Assembly: GCF_000182565.1 (NCBI RefSeq)
Contig: NW_015971540.1
Location: 372,001 to 436,000, forward strand
From: Spizellomyces punctatus DAOM BR117
Lineage: Eukaryota > Chytridiomycota > Chytridiomycetes > Spizellomycetales > Spizellomycetaceae
Reading direction: 5' to 3'
Length of the DNA: 64,000 nt
Shown here one piece after another: positions 56,824 to 64,000 of the stretch (position 1 is the stretch's first letter; each line of letters begins with the position of its first letter). The notes beneath the pieces are model-generated. The model saw only the letters and a program-made list of their open reading frames with translations, was not told where the DNA came from and made no database searches. The translations under genes and the position numbers were made by a program.

Positions 56824-57700
56824 TGTCTTTCTTGTTGTGTAGTCGTGCTCGAGGATACCAAGAAACGGTACTTTGCTGCGAGGTGCCGTGCTCTTATAGG
56901 ATTTAGAATTGGAGCTTCTTGGCGTCTTTTCTCCTCTGCTTATTTCCTGTCCGCGGAAATCCTCCAAACACGAGACTATCATCCTATTAATGATCACATC
57001 TTGCGGGTTTCAGCAATGATGGTGCTGCAAAGCTCTTGGCTAACCACTACTCTTTTACCGCGGAACAAATTGATACAAAGGCACAAAAGACAGGCAGTCA
57101 TCGCTTTCCGCGGTGGATCTGCAACTGCGACAACGTTTTGGACACTACAAGCCATGCAGGATTTGCTCAAAAGCAACAAAAAACCCGTTGAAACGTTCCT
57201 TTTTCCATGTCACTAGCAACCTGTTGCAATAGTAGAAATTTAGAACGCCTTCAATTGTGGTGTTCATTGCAATAGATGAAGTTTCAACTCCAGTTATTAA
57301 ATCACGTGAAAGCAGAATATCACATGAGTACACGTGATTAACGAGCTGACGTCAGAAGTGTGAAAAGTTCGGCGGTTGAACTTTACGCGCTACTTTTTTT
57401 ATTTGGATGGGGATGATCATTTATTTGATGGGCGTTTTTTTGTTTTTTTTTTTTGGATGGGATGGATTGGGGGATGGAGATGACTTCATCGATAGATCGA
57501 TATTCAAAACAATTATTAATATATCAATATTGTCCATCATTCGTCGTAGTTTTCTTGTTTTTATATGCAGGGATTTGGTGTGCACTTGCTGCACCATTTG
57601 CTCTTTTGTGTGTGTGCGTGTGCGCAGTGTGCATGCTTGTGTGTGTGCGTCGTTGTGCGCGTGTGTGTGTGTGTGTAGATTGCAACCTCCTTGATTTACA
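56824..57700. other. Intergenic; promoters and GT-rich tract
   Basis: Promoter of the LPMO-like gene (minus strand tcctataaga near 56894) and 5' leader of MscS with T runs and a long TG/CG-rich tract (about 57605-57678) ending 23 bp before the MscS ATG. No gene. Confidence 0.45.
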
Positions 57701-59178
57701 ATGATCAGCGAAACATGGCAAAAGATTGTCATTCCCATTGCTGCAGTGCTCATATCTTGGATCGCTCACACACTCCTCTTTCTCCTCTTGCGCTGGGCTG
57801 CTCGCAAGACGCCTTGGCCATTTGATGATGAGTTGGTCTGTTACAGGTACCTTGTTCAACATGTTTGCTGTTGTTGCGCTTTTTGTGTGCTGTACAAAGT
57901 TTGCTCATGCTCGCTTTGATAGCAAATGGCCGCTCTTTGTCCTGTTTCCAATCATTGCCGTCCTCGTTGCACTTGCAAACATAAGTGTCGATCCAAATAC
58001 CTTTGTCACGGTTCAGAGGATCTTTATCGTCCTGTTGATTGCTGGGATTGGCTATTTGGCTTGTAACATGGTGAGATGTATGTATTCTGCACAAGAAGGA
58101 TGAGGTGGAAAATACTCCAACGGATGGATGGAGCCCAGGCAAAAAAACCGAGTTGCGACGGAAACATGCAACCAAAAAGCAGCTAACCTTGTCTTTGTCT
58201 TGACCAACAGTGGCAGCTTTAACTCTTATCCGCGCAAATAAGGTCGAATCTGAAAACAACCTCCACGCCCGCATCGCTCACACCCAAGTCCAAGTCTTCA
58301 AACGTCTCTGCTATGGCTTCATCGCAGTCATTTGCGCGGCTTGCATCGTCTTCACCTTTCCCGCCGCATGGCAAATCGGAGCGTCTCTCCTTGCCTCAGC
58401 TGGAGTCATGGGCATCATTATTGGTATCGCCGCAAAGCCTATTCTCGAAAACTCTCTATCAAGCTTGATCATTGCCGTCACACGTCCGATTCTTCTTGAT
58501 GATGAAGTCATTATTGATGGAGAATATGGCCGGGTAGAAGCCATTCACTCCATGTATGTTGTCGTCCGGACTTGGGACGCCCGTCGACTCATTATTCCCC
58601 TCTCCCGCATCTTTACCTCAACATTCGAAAACTGGTCCCGTCGCTCCCCCTGGAAAATTGGAACTATATTTATCTACCTTGACCCATCCGTTCCCGTAGA
58701 CGCCCTCCGCACAATCTACATGGACAAGGTCCTTCCCTCCTCGGGTGGACTCTGGGACGGCAAAGTGGCCAATTGCGCTGTGACAGACGTGACATCAGAT
58801 GGATTCCTTCAAATTCGCTTTCTAGCTTCCGCTCAAGACCCATCCAAAGCATTCGATCTCCGGTGTCATGTTCGCGAAAAAGTCGTGGAAGCAGTCCAAC
58901 AGCGCTGGCCATGGGCTCTGATTCGTCATCGTCTTGAAATCTCCACATCCATGCCCAAACATGTACTGAACGACGGAGACCGACTTGATCCATTGATGAA
59001 CCAACCCGTCCGACCACGGCCTCTCTCTGATCAAGCAAGCCTGGAAACTATTCGACAAACGAGCGAAAAAGTTCTTTTCGATGGATTGGCGCGAGGAAAT
59101 TTGGATGATGCTGGCCATCATGATGGCGGACAGTATGACGGTGGCCATCATCAGAACGTTGGTGCCGAACATTCGTAG
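57701..59178 (+). CDS. MscS-type mechanosensitive channel, with an apparent frameshift
   Basis: Coding segments: 57701 to about 57842 in frame 1; about 57846-58077 in another frame; intron 58078-58210 (GTATGT...CAACAG); 58211-59178. The first part gives a helix and AARKTPWPFDDELV; the second TGTLFNMFAVVALF and more hydrophobic helices; the third the MscS core ASAGVMGIIIGIAAKPILEN followed by LIIAVTRPILLDDEVIID and the beta-domain YGRVEAIHSMYVVVRTWDAR. Together this is a normal small MscS layout of five or so helices. No splice site can join parts one and two: the only acceptor is 11 bases from any donor. So either a small indel (sequencing error) or a disabled gene. Function: osmotic-force-gated channel in a cell membrane. 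The C-terminus is His/Asp/Gly-rich (GHHDGGQYDGGHH). Confidence 0.85.
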
Positions 59179-60484
59179 TTGCCTTGGACTTTTTTTTAAT
59201 TCCGGGAAAAATGGGCTTGGTTGTGCATGGATCTTGAGGACTATACCTAGAGCGTAGAAACTGTATATTATTATTAACAATGGAGAAAACCACAAACCAT
59301 TCATGACATGCTCTTTTGAATATTTCCTTCCAACCTAGGCATCCATTACGATTGCTCTAACTGTGGTAACTAGCGCCCACCAAGCCGTATCCTACCAGGC
59401 CTTTGCGTCCAAAGCTTGAATGGAGGATGTTCAGATACTTGTAAATCAGAATTATACTGGATGGTGAGGCAAAAAACTACATGATCACCGTAACATAAAA
59501 GTAGACTGCTGTTATCGTCAGAAGGGTAAAGTTCTTCAACACCAAATTGGATTGCCATGTTGAGCGGCGAGGGAACTTAAAGAACAAGACGTTAGAAGGA
59601 AGAGGTTGAGGCAGATCACAGATGTCAAACTAACAGCGGGCTGTTTATAAAAGTGGAAAAGAGCGAATTTTTAACGCTGGTATCTTGTCCATCTTCTCTG
59701 CCCTTCACACACACGCCTATCACGCCGAGCGCTGGAATGCAAGCCATTTCTAGGCATCATGACGGTGGCCGTCATCAGAGCGTTGGTGCCGAGCATTCTA
59801 GGTTCCTAGTGACATGCAAAAAGGAAGCTTCAACGGATGTTTTTTGTTGAGATGATACTTCTCAAGGACAGCAACACCGGTAGCTGCACCCAAGGCAATC
59901 TACTTCTTGCTGGAGAGACATTTCGATTGCAGGACAAACTTCTACCAAATGTGAGTCGATGTAAATAGTTATCTGCCATGACACACTCTACACAGTGAGT
60001 TTTAGATCGGCATAACTCAATAATGGACATGTTGGCCGTCGACGATTTTCCTTGTTACCAAAATATATTTGGTGCATGTATCGATGATATTCTGCGTCAT
60101 ATACAACTTGTATCGATGTATTCAGTGGATAATTGGTTGTTAAGGAGCATATGAAGTACTACAAAAGTCCCGTATAGTTCAAATCAAACACCGCTGTACT
60201 TGTCCGTTGAACACATTCATAGGAGTTATATCATTTCTTGTACTGTGGAGCTATAGCATTAATAGTATGAAGTTTGACTATCTCGCAAAAAAATACGTTC
60301 TGGAACTCCAGCGTTTAGAATGTTCAAGACCTCCACATTTCTGCCCCGTCTCAGATCATTTTATCAAGTTTCTCATTTTCACTAAACGTACCTGATGACG
60401 GCAGAGGCATTCATCTTGGCTGTACGAGTTGCAAAACAGAAACCAAAGGGTTTTGGATGCAGGCCTACATTAGTCTTCGGTGCC
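59179..60484. other. Intergenic; contains a copy of the MscS 3' end
   Basis: Mostly AT-rich, no gene. Bases 59758-59797 repeat 59135-59174 of the MscS gene at 37 of 40 positions. A region near 60225-60270 (catttcttgtactgt...) recurs, diverged, near 61820. Confidence 0.5.
59758..59797 (+). repeat. Duplicated fragment of the MscS C-terminal coding end
   Basis: The fragment starts atgacggtggcc and ends gtgccgagcattc. It differs from 59135-59174 at three positions, all A in the gene and G in the copy. Isolated from any ORF, it looks like a segmental duplicate 620 bp downstream of the gene. Confidence 0.85.
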
Positions 60485-61050
60485 GCTGATTTGGAACCTT
60501 GCAGCGACATGTTCTTGCAAAACACCGCCAAGTTTTTTTGGTCAATGACCTGGAACACTTCAACGGTTGAGTCGCTCTTCATGGCATGTCTCAACGACGG
60601 TGTGGAGAAGGAGATCATTCAAGACAGGAATCAGGGTTCTAGGATGCAGATAATGAAAGCACACATACGTAATTGTGCTGATCTGCAACCTTGGTGGGAA
60701 TGTACATGTTCCTGCAAAGTGTGCACGAGTGGTCCAGCTCTTGTTCTCAATGACCTGGAACTCTTAATCTTGAGTCGGTGTTCGATTCATGTTTCAATGG
60801 ACGATGTGGAGAAGAAAACGATCCCAGTCAAGACAACAAGCAGGGCGCTGATGCAGATAATGTGGGTATACATCACCGCTGATTTGGAACCTTGGAGGGA
60901 CATGTTCTTGCAAAAACCGGCCTATTTCTTTGGTCAATGACCTGGAACCTCAATCGTGACTCGCTCTTCATGGCATATCTCAATAGAAGGTGTGGAGAAG
61001 AAAGTCAATCCGAGACAACAAGTATAGAGTCAAACAAGACCCACCTTTTT
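60485..61050. repeat. Three tandem copies of a ~195-bp diverged repeat
   Basis: Units begin at 60485, 60677 and 60878 with gctgatttggaacctt-like starts and share gacatgttcttgcaaa, ggtcaatgacctggaa and ttcatg/gtggagaag words. Copies are diverged by substitutions and small indels. One frame (60395-60940) is open across two copies but lacks domain resemblance. Confidence 0.8.
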
Positions 61051-61220
61051 CGTTCATTCCCTGTACCATCTTGTTCTCTGCACTGCCTTCGTTGATCCTC
61101 ATGGCATGTTCCAAAACAAGGCCTTTTCTGCCTGAAACCAGCAGGGAATGAAACCAGCAACATTACGCAGATATCCCAACTACACACAGAGCATCTTCCA
61201 TCACCCTCCCACACCAACCA

Positions 61221-61230
61221 TTTAAAAAGG
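61221..61230 (+). promoter_or_regulatory. TATA-like box of the Gly/Pro/Ala-rich secreted gene
   Basis: tttaaaaagg about 80 bp upstream of the ATG at 61306, followed by a C-rich leader. Confidence 0.45.
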
Positions 61231-61305
61231 CACCGGGTCCCGATCCATCCCCCTTTTCATCATCACCCATCGTCGAGAACCAACACGGAACAGTTTCAAG
61301 CAACC

Positions 61306-61757
61306 ATGCGAACCATCTTCTCCATCCTCTTGGCTAGCGTATTGATGGGAAGCGTTTGGGTATGTACGTTTGTTTTTCTTTTGTCAAAGTTTCCTTTTTG
61401 ATGTTTTAAAACGACTTTGACATTTTTTAGGGGTTCCCCCAAAATGTCGAGATTGCCGGTCCAGGAACTACAACCACTCACCCGGCTCCAATCGGCGGAG
61501 AAGCTCCCAGCGGTGCACCCATGGTAGCAGGTCCAGGCGGCGGTTCAGGCGGCGGCGACGGCGGTAGTGGTGGAGGAGGTGGAGGCAGTCCTACCGCCCC
61601 TTTCCCATCGTTTGAAGCATTCCCTTCGTTTGCGGTTCCGGCTCCGGCGCCTTCGGGGGCAGGTTTTGATGTTGCTGGGCCTGGTGGTACGTCTGTGCAC
61701 CCGAGTGAGATAGCCACGGCTCATCCGAGTGCTGCTGCGCATCCTACGGCAGCGTAA
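61306..61757 (+). CDS. Small secreted Gly/Pro/Ala-rich protein
   Basis: Two exons, 61306-61359 and 61431-61757, give 126 aa. Exon 1 is almost exactly the signal peptide (MRTIFSILLASVLMGSVW); the 71-nt intron (GTATGT...TTTTTTAG) separates it from the mature low-complexity protein: GTTTTHPAPIGGEAP, a Gly/Ser run (GGGSGGGDGGSGGGGGG), FPSFEAFPSFAVPAPAPSG and a tail with repeated HPS/HPT words (SVHPSEIATAHPSAAAHPTA). No cysteine. A structural or extracellular role is likely; function is unknown. Confidence 0.7.
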
Positions 61758-62024
61758 GAGTTGAGTATGTTTTGTAGGAAGGGTCTATAGTGTTTGGGAT
61801 CATCATGAATGTCTGTCATTATACCATTTCTTGTACTGTAAAGCTGTATCCATGAGTAGTATATGAATATATCATCATTTTTTCGAAAGTCTTTTGCATC
61901 CAAGTCGTTGTCACATTTTGACTGACAAAAGCAAAGTATCCTGCATAATCCCCTCGAAAGCTCATTTATCAAAACAAACGAATTCACGATACAAAATGCC
62001 CCCATCCCCCATCACATCGTCAGC
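61758..62024. other. Short convergent spacer
   Basis: A 267-bp AT-rich spacer between two convergent stops. Contains the diverged copy of the 60,225 sequence (catttcttgtactgtaaagc). Confidence 0.45.
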
Positions 62025-64000
62025 CTACACTACCGGTTTATCATGCGCATGTTTATCCACAAACTTTTGCAATCCCTTTGACATGTAGTAAGGTCGTTCC
62101 CTGGAACCATCATTCCGTTGTGAGTCTTCGCAAAACGAAATGAAAATGGTTGTGATGGCCATCGAAAAAGTGGAGAGGAAGGCGGTTGCGGTGATGTAGG
62201 AGAAGATAATGATAAACTATAGTGTGTGTTAGGTTCTTTGTCGAAGAGACAAACGCGACAAGAGGATGCTTACCACGAGGGGAACGGCATAGTTGGCGAA
62301 GACTTCGGTGTCCTTTTCGAGGTAGACCATTAGGCCGAGACCTCCAAGACCTGTGATAAACACAACAGCGAGTTTGCCGATGAAGATGAGGAAATTGCTG
62401 ACTTTGTTGACAATGATGATGCTAAAAGCGGGTACGTGAGCCAGAGCTCAACACACTGTAGAAATATCCACTTGAAACCTACCGAAGTGCATTCGCAGCG
62501 ATAATCTCCAACGCCATCCTTGCGGCCGTACAGAAACTGTATCCATAGACGGCGATCTCAACGTATGCATTCTTTGTCAACATTTTCAACAGCTTTTCAA
62601 TGCACTTGAAGCAGCACTGGAGACAGCACAAACAGTATTGTGCTGCCTTGTTTCCTGTTCCCTTGACCCGTCGTTGCGCCTCAACAATCAGGAGACGTAT
62701 CAACTGAACGATGGCAATGATGAGTGAACCAAACGCCAGCGAACCGAGGTGGTATCGGAGGGTCCGACCGAAGGATTTGAGAACAGGGAGGGAAGGAAGG
62801 GCTTTCTTGTCTCGGGCCCAGTACCAACACGCAATGGCTCCAGCAACTGTGCACTGCCCGATCGCGACAATCCAGTTGTAAACCCACAAGAACCCAAACA
62901 CGAAATACACTTGCAGGTACTGTAACGTCCCCGATGACGAGTAATGCTTCCCAATATTGCTCAATCCTTCATTAATATCTGCTTCTACTGCACCGGCAAT
63001 CACGTCACCCGATGTGGCAAGGAGGGCCATCACGCCGATAAACACAACCATCCAGATAAGGAGCACAAGGTACTTAAAGAACGGGAAGAAAACAATCATG
63101 GGCATGGCTTTCATGGATGTGCTTGCTTCTTTGATGATTCGGACCGCAAGACGAATTCGACGGAGCATGCATAGGATGATGAGGGTAAGGATGAGGGCGA
63201 TACCACCAATCACACAACCTAAAAACAAAAAACCGGGTCAGGAACCCACTAGAATTAACAAAACAAAGCAGGACTTACCCAACGTCAATAACAGCTTCTC
63301 ATTGTAAAGGGCCGCATCCACTTGCCCAAATCCAGTCCCCAAGAACCCTTGATGCAACACCGTAATTCTCAAGTAATTATAAATAAAGTACCCCGCCAGA
63401 CCCCATCCAGCAAGCAACACCAGCGAAATCGTGAACCAAACAAGGAACCCCGCAAAGAACTGCAGAAGCAACAACCATGTCGCCGACAAGATGAATGCTG
63501 CTCCAACACAGACCGAAATGACCCACCAATTTTCAGCAAGGTCTTGGAAAATCATTGTAGCAACGTCTCGACCATTGAAATCTAATGAGAGTGTTTTCCC
63601 CCAATTTGGCGACGCCGTCGACTGGAAGGTTTGATTGTAGTATGTTGCATTCGCAGCCGCTCGAATGTCCGCCAACAAAATCGTGGGTATACACCGATGC
63701 AAAACGGCTTCAGATTGAAGCGTAAGGGTACATGTTCCATTTCCAACCTGCCACATCCGACCTTGGACGTCGGATGCAGGTGAAATGTCATATGGACACA
63801 CAATATAATTGTAGTCAGCCGTGTGCTGAGGACACTCGTAGACACACCTCTTGTACGTGTTGTTCACGTCAAGGTCAAAATAGTAGAGATACGTTTCGTT
63901 ACGAAGATCACGGGCGGAATCAGTACCATTGATGGATCCACAGAGGTTACCCTCTGAATCCCGACCATATAAGAGACGATTGACGTTTCCGTACCGAATT
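62025..64000 (-). CDS. Choline-transporter-like protein (SLC44/CTL family), 5' end outside window
   Basis: Exons in the window: 64000-63279 (continues beyond the edge), 63218-62483, 62421-62274 and 62216-62025. The extracellular part has RLLYGRDSEGNLCGSINGTD (family pattern Yxx-S-GxxCG) and several cysteines; helices follow (WVISVCVGAAFILSATWLLL and others), then the CTL core YVEIAVYGYSFCTAARMALE and the terminal signature VVFITGLGGLGLMVYL...MAITTIFISFCEDSQRNDGS...PYYMSKGLQKFV. CTL proteins are ten-helix plasma- or organelle-membrane proteins transporting choline or ethanolamine (yeast Pns1 is the fungal relative). The first roughly third of the protein is missing because the window ends. Confidence 0.92.

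Noticed and set aside
57726..58103. Second, overlapping N-terminal reading of the MscS gene as an independent start
   Set aside because: Begins at a non-ATG codon; its first 40 residues are not channel-like, whereas the frame-1 helix is.
60395..60940. 181-codon ORF across the tandem repeat
   Set aside because: Openness follows from the repeat unit; no domain, no clear start context and copies do not keep the same frame.
1..64000. CRISPR array, prophage or integrated virus
   Set aside because: No regularly spaced direct repeats with unique spacers and no viral structural, integrase or polymerase gene; the only polymerase is cellular Pol alpha.

Overview
The window is nuclear DNA from a eukaryote, most likely a zoosporic (chytrid-like) fungus. 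Genes are compact and most carry introns of about 50-90 nt with GTRNGT donors, CTRAY-like branch sites and YAG acceptors. Several families are fungal: a DUF1752/AreA-GATA-like protein, a Kre9/Knh1-type GPI-anchored wall protein and a fungal-type ankyrin protein. Two others are typical of lineages with centrioles, flagella or cGMP signalling: a CEP70 orthologue and a PDE9-type phosphodiesterase. The species is not identified.

Left part (1-17.5 kb): a repeat-rich start with a perfect 48-bp palindrome and tRNA-Gln(CTG); a DUF1752 regulator; CNOT10 of the CCR4-NOT complex; the DNA polymerase alpha catalytic subunit (minus strand, interrupted by a 775-base N gap); CEP70, divergent from POL1; and a small four-helix membrane protein.

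Middle (17.5-41.5 kb): a gene-poor stretch holding a U6 snRNA gene, a possible spliced non-coding transcript, small secreted-protein genes (one apparently frameshifted, one with a 172-bp tandem duplication of its 3' end) and an intron-containing tRNA-Asn(GTT). Then follow a TMBIM4/LFG4 Bax-inhibitor-type protein, an ankyrin protein, a secreted peptide with the plant-type (gamma-thionin) defensin cysteine spacing, a SAM methyltransferase, a CsbD-like stress protein, an orphan seven-helix membrane protein, a coiled-coil disordered protein, a Kre9/Knh1-like wall protein, a Rossmann-like protein and PDE9.

Right part (41.5-64 kb): one 9.3-kb gene for the RAVE/rabconnectin-3 subunit Rav1/DMXL with a 14-residue DWG tandem repeat, tRNA-Thr(CGT), a universal stress protein, a secreted protein whose predicted mature N-terminus is histidine (LPMO-like), an MscS channel with an apparent frameshift, a repeat cluster, a Gly/Pro/Ala-rich secreted protein, and a choline-transporter-like (SLC44) gene running off the right edge.

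Genes are monocistronic and functionally mixed. No operon, integrated virus, CRISPR array or intact transposon was seen. Splice sites were placed by eye from consensus and reading frame and may be off by a base or a few codons.
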